Below the pieces are notes generated by a model. That model saw only the letters and a program-made list of their open reading frames with translations. It was not told the origin of the DNA and did no database searches. From Spizellomyces punctatus DAOM BR117 (taxonomy: Eukaryota > Chytridiomycota > Chytridiomycetes > Spizellomycetales > Spizellomycetaceae), in contig NW_015971548.1 in the NCBI RefSeq assembly GCF_000182565.1, forward strand, positions 488,047 to 552,046: DNA of 64,000 nucleotides. Reading direction: 5' to 3'. This document shows, one piece after another, positions 1-10,656 of this stretch. Position 1 is the stretch's first letter, and each line of letters opens with the position of its first letter. Position numbers and translations under genes: made by a program.

Positions 1-375
1 CTTTTAAAGACTGGTTATATCGTACATCCGGGACTTTCTTATCAGATGATAAACGTAGGGCCGCTTTGGTACTTGGTGGATTGGCATGCGGGAAGTACTA
101 AAAGCAGCATTAACCAACTGCTGGCCAAACCCTCTAACATTGCAGCCATCTATGCACCGGCTTTATAAGCTCTTGCTCTTCGGGACCGCGACGTGGGGAT
201 ATCGGTGTGGCAGGTTGCTGTAAGCATTGCGCACTACTTGGAGCAGATTCTGAGCATTGATGTGTTGGTTCCGCCATGTCCTCTGGAGACAAAGATACGA
301 TTCATTGCACCGGGTTTTGGGAATCAACTGATGCGCCTCTATAAGAGGACTCAACGGTTACCAAAAGGCTGGTGA
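1..375 (+). other. Possible 3' end of a gene entering from the left edge
   Basis: Frame 1 is open from base 1 to a TAA at 166-168 (55 codons, no Met needed). It is then open again in the same frame for 66 codons to a TAG or TGA at about 373-375. The first stretch includes the tract VGPLWYLVDWHAG and the second contains FIAPGFGNQLMRLYKRT; both look protein-like, but I recognise no family. It could be a terminal exon, two exons with an intron over the TAA, or a decayed gene. Nothing upstream is visible to decide. Confidence 0.25.
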
Positions 376-1341
376 TTTTGTTTGAAGGCTGGTAAAAATG
401 ACTTCAGCGTTGCGACCATGAAGTTGTATCATAATACTGGAAAAGTTACAGTTTGGGTGAAATATCGGCAGTCCTTCAACGCCACCACATCTGCAAATAT
501 CGCACATATTATTGTATATTTCACTGTTTCTAGACACGAAAGGCAGGCAGAGCACCGAACTGGCTCAGGGCTTTTGGTCGGGGCTTACACGAACCTACGC
601 TCCTGTTGGGTGTCCTTGGTGCATCCATTTTGCGGATGCTCCAAAGTATCATGACTTTCAGCAGAGTGCCTCAATACGCTAGTCTCTTCATCTGTCTCTG
701 CATCTGAGTCGGAAAAGGACAATAAGCGGGACATGAGCAACAGCCAGAAAGCAAATGGGGAGCTCAAGGCTGCTACGTTGCGTTGATCATCCAGCCAAGA
801 TCAATGGTTTTAATTATTCCAAATCGGGTGTCATTGAGCGGGGGGAGGCTATAAAGAGTGCGAACCTCGAATGTTCTCACCCATCTTTCTTTCCCATCTG
901 CACATTGTTCATCTCGGTTGCTCGCGTTTCTTCTTTCTTTCAGAGGTTTCGGCACTCCGTTGTGGGCTCTGGGGTGGTAGTGCACGCTGGTGCGTGGTAG
1001 GCGTAGTACGCGACTCTTCTAGGGAAGCGTCCCTGAGAAGGGCGGTGGATCGTCACGCCGTCTGGTTGGACGACTGGTTTCCAATATATAAAGAGTACCA
1101 GTGGCATATGCGCTAACTGCGTGTTAGATACATATAGGTATGTTATTGCATATACTAGAATTGGTAGATTGAAGCTCTTGATCCGCCCTGAATTATTCGA
1201 TCTGATCTACGTTTTTGTCTACCCTTGGGCTCTGGTGACCAAGACCTCGTGCAACCTCCAGCATCTGACTGATACGTACTCAGTGCTGCTCACTACAAAG
1301 TATCAAGTCAAGTCCAGTCGCAAACCTATCAGGCACTAGAA
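376..1341. other. Unassigned interval upstream of the RRM gene
   Basis: About 970 bases with only short ORFs that overlap on both strands and show no recognisable family. TATA-like words occur near 849 (TATAAAG) and 1084 (TATATAAAG). The second lies about 250 bases before the ATG at 1342 and could belong to the RRM gene's promoter. An acidic minus-strand ORF at 585-767 is too weak to call. Confidence 0.4.
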
Positions 1342-4141
1342 ATGAATAGATCGCACGTCCCAACATTTACACAGCCGTCCCAGGATGTTCATGAAGATTC
1401 CCTGCAACCAGTTCACCAAACCAACATTTCGTATGCCCTTAATCTGGACTACTCTTACAGGAACACGAACGATGCAGGTACAGCTCTGTATCTGTGCATT
1501 TGCATATGCTTTCCCTAATCATCCTGTTCGTTACAAAATTCTNNNNNNNNNNNNNNNNNNNNNNNNNNNNNNNNNNNNNNNNNNNNNNNNNNNNNNNNNN
1601 NNNNNNNNNNNNNNNNNNNNNNNNNNNNNNNNNNNNNNNNNNGGCTATTTGCCATGGTTACATATTCATGCTGGTCACGTTATGGATCCAGGGAGGTATG
1701 TCTGCTGCTAATTGTGGCTCTTTAGAGAGCGCACACGAACGGAGAGGATCTCTATGGTGTATTCGAGGACCAGTGGCACAAACGATAAACCCTCTGCAAA
1801 GTATGCCAGGACATGAGCAAGGCATTCTTACGCACACAGCATACGGAGCATCCGACAATACGCGTTATGAGGCGGCACTCCCATCCCCACTAGGCAGTTT
1901 GTCTTGGCTTCAAGATCGAGCCCCGTCTTATATGTCCGCCAATACTCTTCAGTCAAGTCGTCAGCCGATGGAAAGTATTCCGCCCGCGGCAGAAGCGAGA
2001 AACCCTGTATCAGAGGACAAAGCCATTGATGTGACTACTGCTAAAGCATGCGGTAGCTCCCTATTGACTCTGTTACAACTGCGGCCCAACGTTCCATCCA
2101 CAACAAAATTTGCTGTCCTAAAGCTGAGCAACATAGCATGGAATCTCAGCATTTCTGACGTGGTTGCGTATTTTGCACCGTTCAAGGTAGGTTATATGCT
2201 ACCCTCTCATTGGTCGACATCTGCTGAAGTGAATTCATGGCTGCGTAAGGTCCCTGTATCTCACCTATCTCCGCACTATACTCAAGGCGTTCATATTATA
2301 ATGAACCGTGCCACTGGGAAGACCCAAAGCGATTGCTTTGTGGAATTTCCTAGTTATACTGAAGCCCAGCGATCTTTAGATTTGCATGCCCGAGGGATCC
2401 TGAAGGGTCGTATCGTCGTTGCGCAGTGGAGCAGCCAAGCGGAGCTGATGGATGCCTTGTTTCCGCATCGGTCTTCTGGGCTCCAGACTGATACACAGGG
2501 GAATCCGTCCGTTGAGACCTCGGCGCTACAGGGAACGATGGACAAGAGATGCAATGACACCTTCCAATCTCGACGGGCCGTTGGAAGTGGACTTGTGTAC
2601 GGTCAATCATCGTCTTCGCAACTGAAAGAAGGCGTTTATCTGCTACGCGAAGAGATTAATGCTCTGCTGCTTGTTTGCAGAAACTACAAGGTTTGGATGC
2701 AACCTGTCACTTTCATGCCAATGCCTTTATCCACTGATTACAAACCCCATCATCAGCTTCATTTCTCCCGCAAGTGCGCGGAAAGGCCTTTTGAAAATAT
2801 TATCTCAATTATTTGCAAGATACCCTGGCATGAACCACATTTAGTGTCGACATCTCATAGGGACCATGTATTTGAAATGCTCAAACGTATGTACTGCTGC
2901 TTTTTCGTGATGTCTGCGGCAAAGTTCACTCAACGTGTAATCTCGCAAAGTGTCGCTGGAGTCTCTCAGTATTCATCTATCCCGCCACGACCACCATATT
3001 GATGGCAGCTTGATGATGCGGATGGTACGAGCCGGTCTGTGCGTTCCGCTGTTTACAGAGCGACAGAAAGTAACCCTTTTAAACGTGGCTGTAAGGATAT
3101 GGTTGAGAATGTATTATAAACCGAGCAATCTACCTAACTGGCTTACATTCTCCTCAGGGTTTACCATGTCCCAAAGATCTTGCACCATTTGTGTACAATC
3201 CACCACAAGTGCAACCGTCTCGGTCTCCCGATGCGAAGGATCGTGCGAGGTCCGCGACCCCATCAAACCTCGGCGAGTCCTCTTTACAGGATCTATCATC
3301 GACCTCATCCACGTCCACTACCTTTTACAACACGGTATCAACTTTGGAAGAAATGACTTGCCACATCGAAGAACTCACTATGGACGATGAGGTTTGGTAC
3401 CAGTATTGTTCGGTGATTGTGAAGAGAGCGTCTGAAATTGCGTCCAAAATTCAAACAGCCTGCTCAGTCTACTCCTGTCGCCAAGACCTCGAATCAAGGT
3501 GCTGTTCAGAAGACTTTTAGCCAAGCTGTCTCTCGTTCGGCTGATCTCTACCCGTCTCCGCCAGATGCAGATGGTGAGCTCTCACTGCTTGGAGAATATG
3601 TGCCTATGAAGGATAGAACTGACGTCTTGTTGGCTGCCCAGGATCTGGGACATCCCATTGTGTCGCTACTGCGACCCCTAATCCTTTTTCTGAGCCGGAC
3701 CAACGACTTGATGTAGTCACCACTCCTGCCATGACTCTAAGTCTCTATGCTGCCCGCATCCGCATGCTTGAGCAAGCCCTTCGACAAAGTGAAACCCGAT
3801 ATGAAGAGTTACGAAGGCGGCACGAAGCATCTGTCACTCGCAGCCAAGTTGAGCAGCAAGAACTCATCAACGCCAAACTGCGTACCGAAGGTCAATGTCG
3901 GGACCTGGAGAGTTTAGTGGGTAATCTAGAAAAAGCCAACGCGGAACTTGAACGCCGCTGCTCCAAGCTTCAGCAATTGCTCTCAGCGAATTTGAGACAA
4001 GAAGATATTCAAGGAACTCGCAGGAGACATTCTGCTACTCAAAGTACCGGGAACAGCAACTATGAGCGCCAAAGGTCTCAAGTTGGTTATTTGACTGGAA
4101 CTTCCATCACTTCAGAAAGTGTCAAGAGTATTTGGAAGTAA
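1342..4141 (+). CDS. RRM-domain RNA-binding protein with C-terminal coiled coil
   Basis: The protein should bind RNA. An RRM is built from FAVLKLSNIAWNLSISDVV, then GVHIIMNRATGKTQSDCFVEF and a GILKGRIVVA strand, as in a family of large fungal RRM proteins. After the RRM come two conserved patches (around ERPFENIISII and MVRAGLCVPLFTERQK), a Ser/Thr/Pro-rich linker and a long C-terminal coiled coil (about 3731-4020, starting LYAARIRMLEQAL). The start chosen is the ATG at 1342, whose exon ends at 1477 before GTACAG. Intron 1 runs into the 100-N gap at 1543-1642, so exon 2 may be incomplete. Later introns are 2187-2249, 2691-2756, 2887-2950, 3091-3157, 3392-3458 and 3574-3641. The last three are forced by frame changes. 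The specific RNA target is unknown. Confidence 0.75.
1543..1642. other. Assembly gap (100 N)
   Basis: Exactly 100 N bases, the usual placeholder for a gap of unknown size. It falls in the first intron or second exon of the RRM gene, so that gene's N-terminal region cannot be fully read. Confidence 0.99.
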
Positions 4142-4647
4142 TGTACATGATCACCTTTGATGGATCTACTTTATCACAGGTCTTGCGTTCGGACACAGCA
4201 AATCTCAGCTTACGACACGATAATTCAGCCTACACAGTTGAAATTGGAAAAGGACACTCCCTATTATCTGCGCCGAACGTGGGTATTACTGTGGAAATTA
4301 CTGCATAATTGCACATGAACGTTATAGATTGTCAAACACGCCAAAATATGCTTGTCATGATGTTTCGCGGGACACTAATATATATTGCAAAGTGAATTTG
4401 AGAGCAATCGAATAATGAGATGTAAAATGTAGATAGACTACGAGCATTGATGCAGAGTTTGTTCCTCCGTCTTGAATTTTCGCCAAATGCAAAAGCTTCC
4501 TATGTGTGCCCTCTGAATATAGATTACAACAATACTTGAGCTCCGTAACTAGTTACGATGGGGAAATTTCATACTACCGATTAATATTTCGACCGTCCAA
4601 GACGAACAAGAGAGCTAAACTACTGTTCGTCCCGCTATCACTGCAGT

Positions 4648-4972
4648 CTATATCCTTTGTAAAGCTAAAGGTCTCGTGTTCATTCCACGAAGGGTGCAGA
4701 GACAGGGGCTATGATGGAGCCAAGATTCGGTCGTGGGAGGAATTCAGCGAATATTGGTCAATATATTACGGTCAAAGACCTACTAAGTGGATAAACTACA
4801 GTTCAACTGCCAACTACTGTCGTCTATCCTATTCCTAGTCTTTTCGGTCGATATCTTCTCTCGCAGACAGGCACCCGGCGTGATCTCTGGGAACCACGAG
4901 CAATAAATCTCTCGTGCTCCTTTCGTGGAATGAACTATACTCTTTGTAAATCTAAAGGTCTCGTATTCATTC
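4648..4972. repeat. Pair of 38-bp imperfect direct repeats with flanking inverted repeat
   Basis: Copies at 4648-4685 and 4935-4972 share the core CTAAAGGTCTCGT and differ at about five positions. The 14 bases at 4678-4691 (GTTCATTCCACGAA) recur as their exact reverse complement at 4922-4935, just before the second copy. The origin is unknown; it could be the trace of a small mobile or foldback element. Confidence 0.6.
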
Positions 4973-5205
4973 GTATTATTGTTGGTTTTTCACTTTTATA
5001 TTTTTTGGTGAATATCCAAGTCCTACTTCCGTATGTCTCGTCCGTTGACAGCGTATAATCGATAGCTAAAGACAATTACAGCTTCCTGTCTTGTGCTCGT
5101 GACAGATCAGGCCTCTCTGAATCCCAGTGCGTACCCTGTTATACCGCCTGTCGTTATCCGTACAGTGTAGTCGCTCTACACTGGTTGACGTTGCTGCCGT
5201 ATGAT

Positions 5206-5229
5206 CCCCACCCCCCCACCCCCCACCCC
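5206..5229 (-). other. G-quadruplex-type motif on the minus strand
   Basis: On the plus strand, four C-runs of 4, 7, 6 and 4 bases are separated by single A bases. The minus strand is therefore four G-runs with 1-nt loops, a strong intramolecular G4 pattern. It sits about 770 bases upstream of the F-box gene start. Function is not shown. Confidence 0.8.
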
Positions 5230-5979
5230 GCCGTTACTAGCTTACTGGGCCTGCCCTTTTATCTCTCTACCTTTGGGCTGTGTTTTTCTCTTTTTCAGCC
5301 GCATTTGCTGAGCAGGTAAGAGCCCAATTTACCTGCAATAATTGCATATTGCGGCAAGGAGTCTTGGGGGGTAAGCTGCTGCGTTGCAAATGTCAAAAGT
5401 CGGCAGTCCCAGCATATCTGCAACATGCGTGATCCGTAACTTGTCGTCTGAACTAATGATTACTGAAATACAAAAGTTCTAGCTATTTAGCCAAACGACG
5501 GGCATTCATGTGTCGCCCAGAGCAGAAACTATTGTCTCTTCAGTTCTCAGTATGTTTTCCCCGCTGGACAAAACATTCTACCACATCCGTTGGTTTCCTT
5601 GTAGAGCACCTGCAACTCATCATGAGGGGATATGCTTCCATGTGAAGGAGCCTATATTTCCATGTTTGTTTTGAATTTACATTGTTTTCTCGGTTAGTAT
5701 TTCATATTCCGGCAGTCATTGCCAACGACATGCGTGGATGGGTATTTCAAGTGTTCCATTTTGAGTATAATGAAATCGTATTACATAATCGACCGATCAA
5801 GTTCCCACGCTCTCGCATCATGTTTCTTACTTTCCTTTTACGCTGCTGACCCGTTGATTGACTGACTTTGCATCGGCAAACTCTAGCGCCGATCATTTAT
5901 TTCTTTTCAGGTGCAGAAGATGCAAAGTTCAAAGCGCTGCTTTCTAAACAAAAACTACCATTGCGACTTGATACTTCAT

Positions 5980-8900
5980 ATGAGTCTGTTGGACCTCCCG
6001 CCCGAGGTTCTGTTTGCAATTCTACGCTATCTAGACGGTAAGATTCATAGGCTCATCGTTCACTGTCTTGTTTTCATGTAATTCCTACACTTGTCACTTT
6101 GGGTACTCATCTTTCTAACAATATCAGGAAGATCCCTCTCGCGTGCCGAGCAGGTCTGCAGATCGCTATCTGGCCTTATATCATCCTCAGGACTTTTATG
6201 GAAGGAGCTTTATTTCAAGCTCATATACTTTGTGGCTATTACCGACGTTGAACATGAGACTGAGGGATTACTTGCCGTGGGGACTTCGAATGCGCTCAAT
6301 TTTCCACATGTTCGGGCCGGATCTTTGCTTGGAGCAGAGGGACGAGGTGCCATGGTATTACACTCTCTCAGGGACAAGGAATGGAAAGTATGTACTTGAA
6401 TTATGTGCCATACCTGGTGACAATATTAACATGACTAAATATTCTCTGTAGATCCAGGTACGGATTGGTTCATGGTGTCATCTTACATCGTTTCGGATCG
6501 TGTTTTGACATTCCTACGGTTTTCCAGTATCGCGAAAGCTTTCTTTATTACCAGAGGCCACATTTATGTGCATGTTGTTATCGGGAAGATGCCTCTGTTT
6601 TCGCCATTTCACAATGGAATGTACGGCTTTGCCCATGTGCCTTATTTCAGCTGCTTACACCCAAAAGTGCACGAAGAGAATTTCTGCTCAAGGAAGAAGA
6701 CTTGCAGATGTTACGGGTACATAGTGCATTTCGTTATTCTATTCGTTGAAAGTAAGATGCTGATTAGCGTGTGTTCTTCATGTAGCCTTGGACCACTATG
6801 GTTCAAGAGTCATCACATCTTGTGCCAACCACCTTCTATTACCGCCCGCAGTGCTTGCGGCTGGCGCATCAGAAACATGGTGGCAAAGAGGGATATGAGG
6901 CGGCCCTTACAGCATACAGGCAAAAAGAAGCAGAACGCGCTAAGCGAAGAGCTGTAGTTAAACAGAATCAGTACTGTACTCGGGTACTATGGACAGAACG
7001 AAAACTTGCCCGGTTGGGGTGTCCGATGAAAATACAAGACCTTGTGCTGGAGCCGGCTATTACATTGAACATGCGGAATGAACTGGAAGAATTCTTGAAC
7101 GGGGATAATACAGCACCCTCTCATGCTCCAGTGGACAGCTCTGATAGCTCTGACACATCAGAGGACGAGCTAACATCTTGGAGTCGGAACATCATAGGTC
7201 GGCCAATCTCGTACTTACTTGAAGATATCTCAAGTGCATTGCTTTATGGAAAGCGAAAAGGTCTGTTGATGGATCGAATCGAGAAAATATACAGCCCGGA
7301 AGTTCTCGACCCTACTGACCGGGAATGGATCGAAAGGTGCACATCTTTCGAACGCTTTGCTACCGCTCTAGAGCGGGACTGCCTTCCAGTTGAGGAAGCG
7401 GAAAAGGAGGTCCATGACTGTGCGATAGGTATTCTTCGACAATTAAGGGAAGAAACACAAGTTCGTCTGGCAGTTACGCAGGGCTTACAGACTGCCTGGC
7501 ATCAACGTCCAATTGTGGAAGGATTGCATTGGGACGACCAGAATGCCTTCATAGAGAGCGGGCTAAAGTGGACTTACACAACTGGAGCATTGTCGAAATC
7601 CAAGTCCTTGCACAGTCGTATTCAAAAAGCCGGCAAGGCTGGTTCGGAGTACTTGTTACACGTTCAAAGCAGTTCGTAGAATGTCATTGCGGCATGCCCT
7701 GGTAAACGCCCCTCTAACCAATCGCCCTCTGCAGAGCACAAAGATTGTCAAGAACAGCAGGCTGCAAGAGATGCAAGTGATCAAAAGAGAATCGAAGAGT
7801 GGACGCAAAGACTAAATCAGGCTTTGACGGAGCACCCTCGCTGCGTCGGGCTCCGCCTACTTCCCATTACCCAAGACACGGACCCCGGAATATTTCAATT
7901 GTTTCAGGAATTCATCAATCCAAAAACAATTTGCCAGCACCATACTGAACTCTGTTTGCAAATGACGGTATGTCTGGAGAATTCTGCAAATTTTGATGAC
8001 ACGCCCTTGAATATTTCATACAGGTCAACGATATAATTGCTCGTTACCATACCCTGAAAAGCGTGAAAGTTATAGATGAGGAACTCAGCAAATGGATGGT
8101 GAACTATAATAGCAAGACTTCTCTAGAGAATACCCAGGCTTTGGAAATCTATAATAATTTCGTTATCCTTGGTATATCCCCACTCGCAACGCTCGTCATC
8201 ACGATATTCTTGACATTCTTATCTGGGGCAACAGGTGGAACGTCGCCCTGCAGCAGCATAGATGAGGCAAAATCGGAGGCAGCCATAAAGATTTACCGAG
8301 CGGAACTTCTCGGACGAGCCCTTAAGACAGTGGTCCCGAGTTTTAAAGAAAGTACCGCATTGCCCGAAGCTCTTGCATGTTACAAAAACTTCATCGCCAC
8401 TCCGAGTGGAGATTCTCCGGCATCCGGACCTTTGGACGTAACTGCCGTAGAGACCTATCACGTATTCCTTCCAGCAGACTCATTTCTCGAGGACACTGTG
8501 TCCAAGATATTTAATTTTGAATGCATACGCCAAAGTCGCGTACACCTTGTGGACATGTACGTGAGCAAAAGCGGTCTTGAGGGGTACTGGTGCAAAGAGT
8601 GGGTTGTAAGACCACATTCCTCCAACTTTCTCGAACTGAAGGAAGATTACTTGTCGGTTGAGGAGGAGCTGTGCCCAGAGTTTCAGCTATTAGTAAGATT
8701 CCTTTCCAATTTTTACCTACTGTTAACACCTACTGAGAACACATTCCCATCGACAGTTGAACCACTGGATATATGTAAGACAAGGCAAATCCCACTTCCT
8801 GCATGAAATCTCTGACTTTCAGAATTCTAGGATGAAAGCTTTCACAAGTTGGAGAGCCTGGAGGAGGTGATCCAACTTGGGATTCGCCGCAAACACACAG

Positions 8901-9241
8901 ATTATCGCAAGAAACTCATCTCGGAGCGTGTCCGGAACCATCCTGCTTATCAAGACTTATTCAACGATGCTTACGAACGCCATGACTTTCTTAACGGGCC
9001 AATGATGAAGTCTGCGTACACGTACGATGATGCCCACATGAAACCGTTCATTTTTCACGCTAATAACACGGTCGTTTCCATCAGATGTTGCCACCAGTAT
9101 CAAAGGTATATTTATTCATACCCCGAAATCCCACCAGTAAACGAGAGTCAAGTCGTCAATGCCCTAGTAGACATTGTTTGTCGTATCTTTGACGGCACTA
9201 TTCCTCGCGAAGCCTGTTACGTCGTTCAAAATTATTTCTGA
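5980..9241 (+). CDS. F-box protein with fungal zinc-type second domain
   Basis: Probably a substrate adaptor of an SCF ubiquitin ligase. The F-box starts at residue 3: LLDLPPEVLFAILRYLDG, interrupted by an intron at 6038-6127, then RSLSRAEQVCRSLSGLI and LLWKELYF. A later exon has CACC followed by RLCPCALFQLLTPKSARREF and KEEDLQML, the cysteine-containing block seen in many fungal F-box proteins. Next come FYYRPQCLRLAHQKHGG and a Lys/Arg-rich helix. Other introns are 6388-6451, 6717-6785, one near 7672-7734, 7968-8023, and two more near 8170 and 8694. The frame changes between about 6215 and 6260 without an intron I can place, so this may be a frameshift. An in-frame ATG at 5920 would add 20 residues. 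The C-terminal 400 residues match nothing I know. Confidence 0.7.
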
Positions 9242-9471
9242 AGCGTTTCTACCTATTAGTTTTTTTTATACATAGCATTAATGAGGTTATTAGTAAAAAC
9301 AACTTTGACATTATTGGAGTACTGAGACAAATGTAATGTAGACAAGAATACAAGAATAGAAAAGGTCGTTGGGTAATTCCTTGATGACTAATGAGAAATA
9401 GTTGCGCCACATCCACGCACACATCGAAACGCACTGCATCCATCGTTCATTTGCTTCCCTGCACCTTCAAC

Positions 9472-9810
9472 ATGGCCACACGCATCCCCCTCATCATCTT
9501 GGGACGAAAACGTGCAGTCGGCGAAACGATTGCCTCGTTCCTATCCCCCACATACCACGTCGTCGACATCATCCATACCCTTCCGGACATTCCACGCTCC
9601 CTCCAAGCTGCAAGCACGCGTCCAAAAGGTTTTGTCATTGGCGGCGGCTTTGACGATACATCCGCCAAAGAAGCGGAACAGCTAGCAAAAGCTTTTGACA
9701 AAGCGATTCAGGTTGTCCGCGTTCCGCAGGGGTACATGCAAAAAGTGGGACCTGATGGAGTTGCGACGTGGATAAAACAGCAGTTGGATGGGTGTAATTG
9801 GAAGCTGTAG
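9472..9810 (+). CDS. Small protein of unknown function
   Basis: 112 residues without introns. I chose the ATG at 9472 because the protein then begins MATRIPLIILGRKRAVGET, which looks like a first beta strand; the same frame is open upstream to 9391. It contains a glycine patch, FVIGGGFDD, an amphipathic helix and a C-terminal motif, RVPQGYMQKVGPDGVATWI. The alternation of strands and helices suggests a small alpha/beta fold. I do not recognise the family and assign no function. Confidence 0.6.
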   Translation: MATRIPLIILGRKRAVGETIASFLSPTYHVVDIIHTLPDIPRSLQAASTRPKGFVIGGGFDDTSAKEAEQLAKAFDKAIQVVRVPQGYMQKVGPDGVATWIKQQLDGCNWKL

Positions 9811-10656
9811 AGATGTATTTGGAAGCGATGACTGGATTGCATATGCCAGGGTAGATTACGAGGGCCAATTTCTTAAGTATGGCAGCGGCGTGGAATAATA
9901 CTTTACGATATAGTACTCGGACATTCTGGCCAATGACTGTGAAAGTGTTTTGTGATTTTAAATACCACTGGCTTTCAGTCAGCCGTCTACCAAGTTCCTC
10001 CTTCTTACAACCAGTTGCCAAAAGCATATACCCAAAAGGGGCTTATAAATTGGAATCGGATTCAGATAATGCCAAATATCTTCGATAACTCCATGCAGGA
10101 AAGGGCCCTTTGATCAGTAGAAACATCTCAACCGCTTCTCGGGCTTCGTAGCAGCTTGGCATAGAAGGGCCGCGAATCAAAACACATTTGGCCATTTGGC
10201 CAGGACAGCAGACAAACGTGGGGTAAGCAAGGATGTGAGTGGTATCGTTCTTTGTTCACACAGGTGCGCCATTGGGTTTCCTGGGCGTTCGCGATGACTG
10301 CAACTGCAAGGAGCTTGACCATGGTGGTTGATCCGAAATTGTTTGAAGCTGTTGAAAGACGATATCGTGTCGTGAGCTGCATTCTTTCTACTTATTTAGG
10401 CTACCCCTCCCAATATCCAGATCCCTATGAGACATCTATTGCAGAAGTAGGTTACTGGCCCGCCCGTCGTTACAATTCGACCCGGAACAGGTATAGACCG
10501 TCTGAACGAGTTCCCATGCTTTTGCGACACGCGACTAAGCCAATCCAGGTTTGGAAACCGGCAATCCCTCATTTGAACCGTACGACCATATTTCTTTTTG
10601 ATTATCAAGGACGTTGCTAGTTCGCTCGCGGTTTCCCGGTTTTTCCTACTGGAAAC
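9811..10656. other. Intergenic region before the G-patch gene
   Basis: About 850 bases. A 122-codon plus-strand ORF at 10252-10620 overlaps a minus-strand ORF of similar size, and neither contains a recognisable domain. It most likely holds the 3' end of the small upstream gene and the promoter of the G-patch gene. Confidence 0.4.

Larger units (their letters stand above)
4142..5979. other. Long intergenic region between RRM and F-box genes
   Basis: About 1.8 kb without a supported gene. It holds a 38-bp imperfect direct repeat (4648-4685 and 4935-4972), a 14-bp inverted repeat at the edges of those copies, and a C-rich G4-type tract at 5206-5229. It also contains splice-like words (polypyrimidine-CAG near 5298, GTAAGA near 5315, TTTTCAG near 5910) that could mark non-coding leader exons of the downstream F-box gene. 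A 110-codon ORF at 4506-4838 has no recognisable content. Confidence 0.5.

Noticed and set aside
10252..10620. 122-codon plus-strand ORF before the G-patch gene
   Set aside because: No recognisable motif, and a similar minus-strand ORF covers the same bases.
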